A stretch of DNA of 64,000 nt, from positions 18,037,001 through 18,101,000 of the forward strand of contig NC_088345.1 in the NCBI RefSeq assembly GCF_036884655.1, in the 5' to 3' direction. Shown piece after piece: positions 43,610 to 56,256 of this stretch. How positions within the stretch are numbered: the stretch's first letter is position 1; each line of letters opens with the position of its first letter. The position numbers were made by a program, and so were the translations under genes. Source of the DNA: Musa acuminata AAA Group (taxonomy: Eukaryota > Streptophyta > Magnoliopsida > Zingiberales > Musaceae). Under the pieces are notes generated by a model. It made no database searches and was not told the origin of the DNA. It saw only the letters and a program-made list of their open reading frames with translations.

Positions 43610-45060
43610 AGTATTCTTGGCATCTTGTTGCCCTTCCACAGCCATCCATCAGCCCTCCACAGCCACCCAAAGCAATTCCCACAATTGCTTAAAATATCAT
43701 CACCAAATTCTACCGTTATCTCCACCACCGCGGATCATCCTTTGATCTCCCCGTAAATTGTAATAGGCTCTAGTTTCCTACCTTACTACTACTACAATTT
43801 AGTTATTCTTATTCAAAAATCTAAAAAAAATTATTTCTATATTGCCGAATAAACTTTTCATCGTAAAATTTTTATCTCTATGACGAAAGATACATTACAG
43901 AATTCTAGCCGCATAGCACAATTTATTTGATCTTGCTACTATGTTTTTTCTATCCAAATCTCTACGAAATTTTTATGACAGCTTTGACACTTCCTAACAG
44001 CAGATTTTCCTTTAGTTTTTTATTAAAAAATTGTTAATATAAACTATTAATCTTTTACATTTAAACTGCTATACTTGAAAATCTGCTCTATAAAATTCCA
44101 GTAGCATAGTATAGATTATTTTATCTTGCTACTACATTTTTTCTATCCAAATCTCTATAAAATTTTTATGACAGCTTTGACACTTCCTAACAGCAGATTT
44201 TCCTTTAGTTTTATCAAAAAATTCTTAATATAAACTTTTGATCTTTTACGTCTAATCTACTATACTTGAAAATATGCACTGTAAAATTCCAACCACATAG
44301 CACAATTTGTTTGATATTGCTACTACATTTTTTCTATCCAAATCTCTATGAAATTTTTACGATAGCTTTGATACTTCATAATAGTGGATTTCTCATTAGT
44401 TTTATCAAAAAATTCTTAATAGAAACTACTGATCTTTTTGTCCATTCTGCTATATTTGAAAATCTATGATGCAGAAAATTTCAGCCACATATTATTGCAT
44501 TAACCCATCTATTTGTAATCTTTTTTAAATGAAATTTCTTATACACTTTATAGATCATCTTGGCTTTCATCAAATATTGATCTATTATGGAATTCATCTC
44601 TAAAAATGATTTAGTGTTGTTATAAATTTTCATCGTAAACCGCCAAAATTTTTCAACGAGAATTCTGCTATCGTAACTTGTACCAATTTCTTTGTTGTTA
44701 TACTGTTAAAATTTTCTTAATTAAATTGGACATCCTTGCTATCATATAAACTGAGATTTTTCTGTTAATTCCCTCCTCAAATCTCTTAGGTTTTTGGTGG
44801 AAATTTCATCAAGAAACTATTATTTCTTTGACGATAATTCTGCTCTTACAAGACAACACATATTTGCAACAACTTCCATTGATTTCTATCAAACCTTTGC
44901 TATCATCTACCACAAATCCAAAACTTTCATCCATAGTCCAAAAACTTCACTAAACCACACCTTCAAATTGTACCCAAAATAGTCACAAAACAAGCCTAAA
45001 CCGCAGCCTACATCCACAAATCCACCAACCCTTTCGACCATCACTTCTCTCAACCTATAC
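43610..45060 (+). other. R2 leader with about 190-bp tandem repeats
   Basis: Non-coding. TTTTCTATCCAAATCTCT occurs near 43946, 44140 and 44330, three copies of a unit near 190 bp. R1 and R3 have two. Confidence 0.75.
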
Positions 45061-48000
45061 ATGCCTTTAACCCGACAACAAAAGAGAAATCTTAACATCA
45101 CAAATTTGGAAGCACATACAATGGCATCTAAGGAAGTAATCAATGCTAAATTCGAAGCCTTCGAGGCCCGAATGGAGGATAAGATTCGAACTCTCTTTAC
45201 CGAACTCAGTTTGGGCCGACCATCAAGCCCGAAGAAATCACATCAAGGAGAGAGCTCAAACCAATCGCACGAAGCCCAAAGAGATGACTTTCAAGAGAGG
45301 AGAGGCTCTATAACTGACCTCAACTATCCATGTATGAGGGTGGATTTCCCTATATGGGAAGAAGGAGACCCGATTGGTTGGATCTCGCGCGCGGAGCGGT
45401 ACTTTTGGTACCACAAAACCGTGGACGCATCTATGGTGAAAATTGTAGCTATACATCTTGATGGGGATGCCATACAGTGGTTTGACTAGTTTGAACATAC
45501 TCATGGAGTCCTCTCATGGTGACAATTCAAAGAAAGACTGCTGATCCGCTTCGGACCAACCGATTATGAGAACATTGACGGACAACTAGCAAAGATCCGA
45601 CAAACCTCCACCATTCAAGAGTACCAAACCAGGTTTGAAATGTTATCTAATTAAACTTGTGATTGGTCTTAAGAATAACTATTGAAGACCTTTATTGAGG
45701 GATTGAAGCCAGAGATCCGGGGAGAAGTTAAAGCACGACAACCGTACATGCTTATGGCAGCCATTTCTTTCGCACGATTTCAAGATGAGCGATTGAACCA
45801 TGAAGCCTGAAGGACTAGGATTGTTCCCCAACCAGCAATATCGAAGCCCTCAATCCCCCCTACTATCAACCGAGTTCCTACACTAAAAAGTTTGACAAGA
45901 GAAGAACTTCGGGAGCGATCTACAAAGGGGTTATGTTGGTAATGCGATGAACCATGCAACCGTGAGCATCGTTGTAGTAAATGAAGACTTCTTATGATTG
46001 AACCAATAGAAGAAGAGGTCATTGAACATCTAGAAGAGAGCTTTGAATATGAAGAAAAAGATATAGAAGAAAAGCCACTACCGACCGAAGTTACGGTACA
46101 TGCACTAGCCGACTACTCAAACCCGCAAATGATGAAAGTTGGAGGCCTTCACAAACAATAACCGATCACTGTTTTCATCGACACGGGCAGCACTAATAAC
46201 TTTCTAAATAATAAGGTTGCTGCTCGGATGGCATTGCATATCGAAGGTTGCAGCAAGTTTAATGTAAAAGTTGTCGACGATAGAATTTAAAGTGCGACCA
46301 AAGATGCCCACAGGTGAAACTATTACTGTAAGACCAAGAAATTATCACCAACTTTTTCTTCCTACCAATTGATGACTATAAGGCCATGCTTGGTATAGAA
46401 TGGCTGACGATGCTAGGTGATGTCTCTTGGAACATTTCCAAATTAATTATGAAATTCTACTGCAAAGGTAAACAGATCATCCTATGCGGGAAACACGGAA
46501 GCAACGTAACCACTGTTTCGACCCAACGAATGAAGAAAGTTTTACACAAGGTAAATGGTGACTTTTTGATGCATCTCTAACAGCAATCAGAGGGGAAGAA
46601 AATAGAAATTGAAGATCAAAATCTTGCCCAATTGCTTGCTGAATTTGTTGACATTTTCGCTAAACTGCGCGGTCTTCCTCCTTCTTGGCAACATGACCAT
46701 CGGATTCCAATTCTTCTGGGCAAGCCACCAGCGAACACTCGGCCGTACTAGTATCCTCACCTCCAGAAGGATGAAATTGAAAAGATCATAAAGGAGATAC
46801 TTGAAACATGGGTGATTCGACCAAGTTACAGCCCCTATTCCTCACCGGTGCTACTTGTACGCAAGAAGGACGAAACTTGGCGGATGTGCATTGACTATCG
46901 AGCTTTAAATGGTATCATCATCAAGGACAAGTACCCAATACCAGTGGTGGATAAACTTCTTGATAAATTAAAAGGAGCTCGAGTCTTCACGAAGTTGGAC
47001 CTCTGATCTGATTACCACCAAATTCGTGTACGTGAAGATGACATTCCAAAAACTACATTTCGCACACATGATGGCCATTATGAATTCTTGGTAATACCTT
47101 TTGGACTCACTAATACTCCTTCAACCTTTCAAAGTCTCATGAACGATATTTTACGGAGCTTTCTTCACAAATTTGTGCTTGTATTTTTTGATGATATTCT
47201 TATTTACAACCCTTCTCTTAAGACTCGGTTTCAATATTTATGGATTATTTTGACGATCCTTTAGGAGAATACTCTTTTTGTTAAGCAACCAAAGTGCAGC
47301 TTTCTCTAACAAAAGGTAGAGTACCTTGGGCACATAATATCAGAAGGAGTGGTGATAGACCCAACAAAAATTGAGGCGCAATGCAAGACTGGCCGAAACC
47401 TACAAACGTGAAATTACTACGTGGGTTTCTTAGACTAACGGCCTACTACTAAAAATTTGTTAAAGACTATGAGAAGATTAGTGCACCTCTCACTACTCTA
47501 TTGAAAAAAGATATCTTCCAATAGTCAGACAAAGCCTCCGCTGCCTTAGACAAACTTAAGGCAACCATGACAATGACGTCGGTGCTAGCATTACCAGATT
47601 TCATCATTAAGACCGATGCATCTGGAGTCGGAATTAGAGCCGTTCTCATGCAAGATGGTTGATCACTTGCATACACTAGCAAGGCATTATTTCTCTCCCA
47701 TCAAAACATGTCAGTATATGATAAGGAGATGCTCGCCATTGTGCTTGTAGTAATGAGGTGGAGACCCTACCTGATCGGCCGAGGATTTCAAATTAAAATC
47801 GACCATATAAGCCTCAAGTACTTTTTGGAGCAAAAGATATCATCCCCTGAGTAGCAAAAATGGGTAACCAAACTTCTTAGATTTGATTATAAAATTATTT
47901 ACAAAAAGGGGAAAGTAAACGTTGTTGCAAGTGCATTCTCACGGTTACTTGAGTAAGCTAAGGTTTCAGCCATCTCCCTTCCTACCACCAGTCTCCTCAA

Positions 48001-49398
48001 GGACATTAGGGAAGAATGGAAGAAGGATCCAGAGATCAACAACATCCAAGTGTAATAGCCCACTACACTTGGGATTTGAGAGATCTACGCTACAAAGGTC
48101 GTATTGTGCTTATACATGACTCCTCTTACATCACAATCATCCTGCATGAAATGCACTCCACACCTTCAGTAGGGCACTCCGGATTCCTGAGAACCTACAA
48201 AAGAGTGAAACAAATTTTTTATTGGAGAGGGATGAAAAAAATTATTGCTGAATATGTGGTACAATGTGATGTATGTCAACAACATAAGGGTGAAACAATG
48301 GCAAATCCAGGAAAGCTACAACCTATACCGGACTTGGTGTGGACTGACATCTCCGTGGACTTCATCGAAAGGCTGCCACCTTCCAAAGGTAAAAGCACAA
48401 TTCTCATGGTGGTTAATCAACTTACGAAATATGCTCATTTTTGTGCTGTGAGAAATCCCTACACTACTACTAGTATTGCCTAGATTTTCATAGAAAATAT
48501 TGTTAAACTACATGGGATGCCAAGGTCCATTGTAAATGGTCATGACAGGATCTTCACTAGTAAATTTTGGACCGAGTTATTTCAGTTACAAGGCACCAAA
48601 CTCAAGATGAGTACAGCGTATCATCCACAAACTGACGGCCAAATAGAGGTAGCAAACAGGTGTTTAGAGATGTACCTTCAGTGTTTCCCCAATGACCGAC
48701 CAAAAGAGTGGGTGAAATAGCTTCCCTGGACTGAATGGTGGTATAATACTACATATCATTCATCTATAAAATGTGCCCCTTATGAAGCATTGTATGGTCG
48801 GTTGGCCTTTGTGATTCCAAAGTATGTAATTAGCTTTGCCAAGGTAGATCAGGTTGACCAAGAATTGAATAATAGGGATAAACTCCTACAACTGTTAAAG
48901 GATAATCTCTCTATCTTTCAAGCCAGAATGAAGCAGCAAGCCGATACACGACGAAGCGAAAGAGAATTTTTAGTAGCAGATTGGGTTTATCTTCACCTAC
49001 AGCCATACAAGCAACTCTCCATCAACACTCGAGCCTCCATGAAGCTATTCTCACATTTTTATTGGCCCTATTAGATCACAGAGCATATTGGAGGCATGGC
49101 ATACAGACTTAAATTGCCTGAGGATGCCAAAATTCACCTTGTCTTCCATGTGTCATGCTTGAAGCCAAAGTTGGGAGAACACGAGTCACCCCAGATCCAA
49201 ATGCCAAACACCACTGAGGATCGAGTTATTCATGCCTAACCACAAGCCATCCTCGATCGTAGGATCGTGATGCATCGCTGACGTCCCTTTACTGAAGTAC
49301 TAGTACATTGGAATATTTTACCACTTAAAGACGTCACATGAGAATCATATAAGGAGCTGAAGACTTGGTTCCCTGAGTTCATGGAATCTCAGCCTTGA
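45061..49398 (+). pseudogene. R2 gag-pol, decayed, all domains recognisable
   Basis: Gag starts MPLTRQQKRNLNITNLEAHT, with WEEGDPIGWISRAERYF and IRFGPTDYENIDGQLAKIRQ. The zinc knuckle is degraded (LCW-stop-CDEP). Protease lies near 46165-46290 (FIDTGSTNNFLNN). RT lies near 46805-47310 ([24 protein letters not shown], then VFFDDILIY). RNase H lies near 47600-47940 (KTDASGVG, YDKEMLAI). Integrase lies near 48110-48780 (the zinc part ends [37 protein letters not shown]). The end resembles a chromodomain (VHWNILPLKDVT then ESYKELKTWFPEF). At least a dozen stops and several frameshifts are present. It would encode capsid and copy/integration enzymes. The copy is dead but is the reference for R1 and R3. 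Confidence 0.88.
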
Positions 49399-49427
49399 GG
49401 ACAAGGCTGATTTGAAAAGGGCGGGTC

Positions 49428-49821
49428 TATTAGTACTCTAGCTAGGAGAGTCCTAATTGAGAGGGACATTCATGTAAAACCTACCTAAGCCAACTCCTAT
49501 TAAAGAGGTGAAGAGGTCGGCTAGGATTTGAAGATTATTTCTTAGAGAAAAATTAGGAGTTGTAAAGGAATAGGAGTCTTGAGTAGGAGTCCTATTAGGA
49601 GTCGATTAGAAGTATGAGTCTTGAGTATAAGTCCTATTAGGAGCTAGGGTTTAGAAACCCTATAAATAGTCATATATTCATCCTCTTTTGTTAAGCAATA
49701 GATGAATCTTTTCTGCAGCCTTTGAGCAGCAACTTGGAGGAATAAACCCCTATAGAGTTTCAAGGAAGCCAATCCCCTAAAGAGATCAACCCCAAGCTTA
49801 GAATCTACAAAGGTTCTAACA
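49428..49821 (+). repeat. R2 3' LTR
   Basis: 394 bp, beginning TATTAGTACTC (mutated from TGTTAGGACTC) and ending TTCTAACA, preceded by a weak PPT (AAAAGGGCGGGTC). TATA at 49661-49668. Confidence 0.88.
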
Positions 49822-50640
49822 ACTTGAAGCTTCTCCAAGCTTCTATTTTGCCCTCTCTATAAGATACTCTATGCAGTTCCTCTTCTAATGCCCATCTTTG
49901 CTATAGTGGAAGCACTGGCCTTCATCCTTTGTTGGGTCTTTCTTAGCAACCTTTGCTTTACGTGGTCTGCCCTTACCTTTGCCCTTCTTAAGGGACTTTT
50001 CTACCTTCCTTTTTATTCTAGTCTTAGCAATATAGAGAATTGACTTCTCTTTCTTAATAGTACTCTATGCTTCCCTCAACATATTGAGGAGCTCAAGAAG
50101 AGTCATCTTAAGCTTATTCATATTAAAATTCATTATGAACTGTGAAAAGGAATCTGGTAGGGATTGAAGCATAAAATTCACTCACAGGTTATCCTCTAGG
50201 ACTATTTCTAGACCTATGAGTTTCTCTATCCACTTAATCATTTTTAGGACATGGTTCTGAATCGGTGTCCCCTCAGTCATCCTAGCACGGAAGAGACTCT
50301 TGGATATCTTATATTGTTGAGTTCTTCCCTATTCCTCAAACACTTTATGGATATATAGGAGAATGGATCTAACATTCATCTTTTCATGCTGCCTTTGAAA
50401 CTCAGGATTCATGGAGCCCAACATATAACACTAAGCAAGAGTGGAGTCATCTATGTTCTTTACATAGCAAGCGATCTCATTCTCGCTTGTACCTTCCTTG
50501 GGCATAGGCATCACTGTATCAAAGACGTACGTGATTTGTTATCATGAGAACAATTCTCAAGTTATGGAGCCAATCCATATAATTCATACCAATGAGGCGA
50601 TTGACATCAAGTATGCTATGTAAGGGATTTGAAAGCGATA
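49822..50640 (-). pseudogene. Old copia element CB: gag
   Basis: On the - strand the N-terminus is frame-shifted (GMNYMDWLHNLRIVLMITNHV near 50520-50600). UBN2-type blocks follow (MPMPKEGTSENEIACYV, FRARMTEGTPIQNHVLKMIKWIEKL, MLQSLPDSFSQFIMNFNMNKL). A basic region leads to a zinc knuckle [17 protein letters not shown] near 49875-49915. Stops are frequent. After R2 the element continues into protease at 43201. Gag would form the particle; this copy is inactive. The blocks match a common plant copia lineage; I do not assign it further. Confidence 0.82.
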
Positions 50641-52587
50641 TTTTCTGAAAATAAAGATGTAACATAAATAAATAACATATAGATTTCATAGAAAAATAAA
50701 CAAATAAGATATGGATTTCTATCTTAATCTACTCTCAATATTTTTCTGGAAAGTCATGTGACACCCTCAGTATGTGAAATTGAAGTCTTCAGTAAACTTC
50801 TAGTGGAGATCGAGATTTAATCAGCATTTTAGTATAACCTCGAGGGACTCAACTAATCACATTAAGCCCAAAAGGTAGGCAACTCTTGTCGATCACAACT
50901 CCTTATGATTCTCGTCCTATTTGGCCTTTAAACCACCATGGTCTCAAAAGACTCTACCAACTAAGATGTTTGGTTAAGTCAATACCATTGTTACAAGATG
51001 AATCTGATTCGAAGATATACCCTCGAGAGACTTGACCAAGTATACCATGTCCTCAAGTCACCGGTGACATCTCTATGTCATAGGTAAGATAGCGAATCAT
51101 GATATAGGTGAGCCTTAAGGGACTCGACCAACTCAACCTATATAGAGAATCGGTCCCTATCTATAATGATGGAAGGCCACGTGGGTGAATCTAATTGCCT
51201 CACATTTACCGACTTAATATTATCGGGAGAGGGGATTTTGATTTGGTCTCCTAATATAACATATCACACATATATATATAATTAATATATCAAAATTGCA
51301 TGCAAATATATATACATATCTAGTAGGTGTATAAGCAATCAAACATCACATGAGCAATCACACTATATGATCATGGACCATAGCCTAATATGATCGGGCC
51401 CAAGCTAGTGGACCTAATCACTCACATCAAGATATATGTGTGCAGTGGTGCATCTCCATTCCTTGTGATCATTCATCTCATCCTCATCGGTTCCGTCGAC
51501 ATCTCGGCGTATTTTCATGCGTTGCGATCGTTTGTCTCGGCCTCATGGGTCCCATTATCACTTCCACGCTCCTGCTGCATCACCTTGTGTGATTATAACT
51601 TAATCATAGGTATGTTGGCCCAACAATAAATGAGAAATAAAGTGGTGGCTCGCAAGCCCCAATAATAATAATAATCATAAGTACACACACATCACACGAT
51701 CTATAATCATCTGTCTACATCATACATCATATATAAATATCATTATTTAGCACTACTAGATAATAATAATAATAATAATAATTAATTTTTTAATTAATTA
51801 ATATTTTTTGATACTGGGGACATGCAATGAATTTTTTGAATTATGAGGGGTATTTTGATAATTTAGATAGAAAGGACAAAAACTAGAAATTTTTCAAAAA
51901 TTTTGAGGGGCAAAAATATCTTTTGCCTAAAAACCTAGTTCCCCTCACTACCTCCTATGTTGTGGCCCCCATCGCTAGCAACGGGTGGGGTCATCGCCTC
52001 TGCCCGTGGGCGACATGGTTACGGGTAGCATCGCCAATGCATGCATGCACCCTACAGGCGTAGCACCCCTGCGGGTGCTAATGCCCCTGTAGGCAAGTGT
52101 GCCTACGCACGTGGCCGCCCCTCGGGCTGGCGCCCTTGTAGGTGGGCACCCCTACGGGTGCCATCTCTATTGGTGCCTCGCTCGTGGGTTGCCCACGGGC
52201 GATGGTTGCCCCTTGCGGGTGACGCCCCTACATGCGAGCATTGCTTGGAAGGGGGTTTGCCCCCAAGCCCAACACCCGCCGACGTCGCCCTTGCATGTGA
52301 GTGTAGTGCCCATGCGTAGGCGGCTTGCCCTATAGGCGGCTTGCCTACGGGCGAACGACTGCCCCTCCAACGGCCACTTGCAACCCTTGCACACAGGTGG
52401 CCTGTTGTAGGTGGTCGAGACCTCCCTTGGGAGCTCTTGGCCAAGGCTGCAAGCAGCCTTTGGCCAACTTGCGAGGGCAGCAACAATTGCTGCCCTCTCT
52501 TGCCTTTTACATCAATAATTTTGATGACAAAAGTCTTCCTAAACATAACACATGCAGTTTAAATCTAATATATCGCACGAACAACCT
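50641..52587 (-). other. CB leader between PBS and gag
   Basis: About 1.95 kb without a supported gene. It contains AT-rich DNA with (AAT)n runs at 51661-51675 and 51761-51782, and a GC-rich island at about 51955-52510. Short frames in the island have no domain. Confidence 0.55.
51955..52510. other. GC-rich island in CB leader
   Basis: About 550 bp rich in GTGGGCACCCCTACGGGTGCC-type near-palindromes and repeated GGGCGAC/GGGTGC words, much richer in G+C than its flanks. No coding content is recognised. Confidence 0.55.
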
Positions 52588-52600
52588 GGCTCTGATACCA
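52588..52600 (-). other. PBS of CB
   Basis: TGGTATCAGAGCC on the - strand, next to LTR copy A. Confidence 0.82.
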
Positions 52601-54222
52601 CAGTAAGGAATTCTATGGGTGACATCACATGCGCAATGGAAGAACAAAAAATAAAAGTCCCCAAATTTTTCATAAATTATGTTCATCATCTTATAAAGAT
52701 TGGTGAGTAAAATCCATAAAATTGAAAACTGCATATATGAAAGATTGTGTTACCTAGGGAGATCGTTTATCCCTGAATCCCTATAGGTATGTAGGAAAGG
52801 GTGAATGAGGTCAAGCGTCCTCCTCTCTAGTAGTGATCCACATAGCAAGGCTATGATGACGCTTCTTAAATCTCCAATCCTACAATCTGAGGAGGAGAAG
52901 GAGAGAGGAGAATAGGATGTGGTAACCAAGAGAAGCTCTAGCCTTTGGTCCTTTTGTTCCCTCATATTTATAGAGGTCCCATATCTACTTAACCCTAATG
53001 GATCCTGCCCTATTGGGTATTGGAACTACATCCAACCACCCAAGCCTATTATATTAGTGGATCTCTATCCAATAATCTCTCATTAGCTCTTATTAGATCT
53101 CATCCATAGGATCCAATAATTCAAGAGCTTATTGGATATCCAATAAGATAGGGGCTCCGGCGGATATCTAATATCTGAACCTCTACTCGTCGTAATGCCT
53201 ACCATATATGTGTGACCCTCTAGGCCCAATATCGAGCTGGTTATGAGTCATACTTGTTAGAACTCCATCTGGCTTAGTGAATTATTATCTTCATAATAAT
53301 TCACTTGACTCATCGACTGCGGATGTACTAGGCCACTACGCCGCAGTCCCTAGATGATACAAGGGAATCTAATATATTAGACCTATCTATCCTTAGTTAT
53401 CATATACTTATAGTCCCTTATCCATCTAGTATCCTAATGATCGTATATCGGGCATGGTGCTATTAGACCCATATAATTTTTACTCGAGTCTCGCTCTAAT
53501 TAGATTCTCTTGAAGAACTCTCTCTCTCTCTCTCTCAATCTGAATGACCCTAGCTAGGGATTTGTTCATGCAAGAATATATGAGATATTCCTCTCATGAC
53601 ACCTATAATGAATGATTCTCTATCAATACTCAATAGTCCTCGTAAGGTTGGCTGTCACTCCCAATGATTGGTTGTGCTAGATCTAGAACTTCCAAACCTA
53701 TAAGTTCGGTATTAAAGAGTGGAGTACTCATACAAGACATCCTTCGTATCTCAAGTCTAAGGACCAAGTACACCATTAGGACAACGAAATCGCTGTTTGG
53801 TAATGAGGTATCATTAACCATCTAGCATTTCATTAACAGATCAATCAGTGAACTCATTCTCCAATGAGCACCTACATTATATCCCTAGTGTCCTCACACA
53901 AGTAGCTATGAGACTAGCCGCCTCCATTATATATATAGGTATATAGTACATTAGTCTATCCGGTTATCTCGATGTCCCTCTCGAGTAACCTATGACTAGG
54001 ATTCTTTAGGATATGTGTTTAAAGGCGAATCAATCTCATTATCGTGATCTAATCACGATTCGATTCTCATTACACAAATCAATGTACATCATAATATATT
54101 CACGAAATAGGCAATATAAAGTGATAAAATTCTAAATAACAATAATAAGAAAAAAATACTATGTGTTATGTCACACGTGCCATCACTCACGTGATTGGCT
54201 TGCAGGGCACCTATGACTAGCA
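52601..54222 (-). repeat. CB LTR copy A (5' LTR position)
   Basis: About 1.62 kb. In element sense it opens TGCTAGTCATAGGTGCC (54222 leftward) and ends next to the PBS. It contains a CT microsatellite at 53518-53536. It aligns along its length with copy B. Confidence 0.75.
53518..53536. repeat. (CT)n microsatellite
   Basis: A 19-bp CT run inside LTR copy A. Copy B has a short CTTTCTCTCTT stretch at the same place. Confidence 0.9.
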
Positions 54223-54236
54223 GTACTGCTAGATTA

Positions 54237-55859
54237 TAGAGATATCTAGGGGCAACATCACATGCACAGTAGAATAATAAAAAACAAAAATCTCAAATTT
54301 TTCAAAAAGGTGTTCATCGTTATGCGAAGATTAGTACACAAAATCCGTGAAACTAAAAACTATGCGTAAGATAGTTGTGTTACCTAGAGAGATTGTATAT
54401 CCTTGAATTCCGGCATATCTGGAGGAGAGAATGAGGGAGGTCAAGCATCCTCCTCTCTAGCGGTGATCCATACAGCATGGCTACGATGAAGCTCCTCGAA
54501 TCACTACCCAAATCTCGACACATGCTATCTGAGAAGGAGAAGATGAGAGGAGAATAGGAGGTAGCAACCAAGAAACCTCTAGCCTATGGGTGTTTGGTTC
54601 CCTCTGATTTATAGAGGCCCCTTGTCAAATTAACCCTAGTTGATCTTGTCCTATTGGGTATTTGATCTCCATCCAACTACCTAAGCCTCTTAGATTAGTG
54701 AATCTCTATCCAATAATCTCTCATTGGCTCTTATTTGATCTCATTCATAGGCTCCAATAATTCAGGGGCTTATTGAATATCCAATAAGATAGGAGCTTCG
54801 ACATATATCTCATATCCGATCCTCTACTCATCGCAATGCCTACCATGTATGTATAACCCTCTATGCCCAATATCGAGCTGGCCATGAGTCATACCTATCA
54901 GAAATCCTTCTAGCTCAATGAATTATTATTTCCATAATAATTTACTCGACACATCGATTACGGATATACTAGGCCACTATGCCACAGTCCCCAAATGATA
55001 TAGGAGAATCTAATCTTTTGGACCTATCTATCCTTATTTACCATGTATCTATAGTCTCTTATCTATTTAATACCCTAGAGATTATATACCGTGCATGGTA
55101 TTGTCAGGCCCATACAGTTTTTACTCAAGTCTCGCTCTAATCGGATTCTCTTGGAGAACTCTTTCTCTCTTAATCTGAATGACCCTGGCTAGGGATTTGT
55201 CTGAGGAAGAATACATAACATATTCCTCTCATAACACTGAGAGTGGATGATCCTCTATCGACGCTATGTAGTCCTTGTAAGGTTGGCTAGTACTCTCGAT
55301 GACTGATTGTGCTAGGTCTAGAACTTCTAGGCCAATAAGTCTGGTATCAAAGAGTGGAGTACTCATACAAGACATCCTTGGTGTCTTAAGTCTAAGGATC
55401 AGGTATACTCGTGGGACAATGGAATCACTATATGATAATGAGATATCATTAACCATTTAGCATTCTATGAGTGGATCAATCAATGAACTCATTATCTAAT
55501 GAGCACCTACATTATAACCTTAGTGTCCCCACACGGACAGCTATAAGACCATCTACCTCTATCATATGGATGGATATATAGTACACTAGTCTGTCCGGTT
55601 ATCTCGATATCCCTTTCGAGTAACCTATGACCATGATTATTTAGAGTTTATGTTTAAAGGTGAATCAGTCTCATTATCATAATCTCATTATGATTTGATT
55701 CCCATTGCATAGATCCATTGATATCACAATATATATGTGTATATGCAACAAGCAATATAAAGTGATAAAATACTAAAATATAAAAAGCAAAATGAATGCA
55801 TATCATGTCACACGTGCTATGGCTCATGTAATTAGCTTATGGGGCACCTATGACTAGCA
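54237..55859 (-). repeat. CB-type LTR copy B (3' LTR position)
   Basis: About 1.62 kb, collinear with copy A (TGTTACCTAGAGAGATTG, CTCCTCTCTAGCGGTGATCC, ACCATTTAGCATTC blocks) but clearly diverged, roughly 15-20% by eye. Its right end GACTAGCA abuts a PPT, so it is a 3' LTR in element sense. Confidence 0.72.
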
Positions 55860-55871
55860 ATCTCCCACTTG
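55860..55871 (-). other. PPT next to LTR copy B
   Basis: CAAGTGGGAGAT on the - strand, directly before TGCTAGTCATAG. Confidence 0.7.
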
Positions 55872-56256
55872 ACCTAAGGCCAATCACTTATGTGTCTGAT
55901 CCCTATCAGACTCCTATAACGCTCAAAAACAATATGAGACAACAGTTTTGTTAGTGGATCTGCAATGCTATCTTCGGATGGAACTCTTTATACTGCTACA
56001 TCTCCTCAAATCATGATCTCTTTGATTAGGTGCAACCTTCTCAGAACGTGCTTAGACTTCTTATGAGATCTGAGTTCTTTCACTTAAGAAATCGCCCCGT
56101 TGTTATTGCAATATAAGAGAATTGGCTCCTCGCTGCCCAACACGACTCTCATATCTATGATGAACTTCTTCATTAAGACTCTCTCCTTTGCTGCCTCTAC
56201 TATAGCAACGTACTCCACCTCTATGGTCGAGTCAGTAGTAGTATCTTGCTTGGAAC
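55872..56256 (-). pseudogene. Copia RNase H C-terminal fragment upstream of LTR B
   Basis: The - strand reads STIEVEYVAIVEAAKERVLMKKF then LLYCNNNGAIS. After a stop it continues with HKKSKHVLRRLHLIKEI and EDSIADPLTKLLS. This is the copia RNase H end with the usual ADPLTK block. It is followed by the PPT and LTR B, as expected for the 3' end of a copia element on the - strand. The right end is cut by a SIRE-like LTR at 56257. Confidence 0.78.

Larger units (their letters stand above)
43202..49821 (+). mobile_element. R2: Reina-like Ty3/gypsy chromovirus, full length but decayed
   Basis: Two 394-bp LTRs (43202-43595 and 49428-49821) enclose a PBS (43598-43609), a long leader, gag, protease, RT, RNase H, integrase and a chromodomain-like tail. 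It measures 6.6 kb and sits between the protease and gag parts of copia CB. No clean 5-bp duplication is seen: the flanks are ACCTA and ACTTG. The copia frame nevertheless rejoins there, so the site is right and the duplication has been altered. Short LTRs and domain order fit the Reina clade. Many stops make it inactive. Confidence 0.9.

Noticed and set aside
43197..49826. Target duplication for R2
   Set aside because: The flanks are ACCTA and ACTTG. They are not identical, so I do not claim a duplication even though the copia frame rejoins across the element.
52041..52606. Short frames in the GC-rich leader island
   Set aside because: They are open because of base composition. No start context, domain or conservation can be shown.
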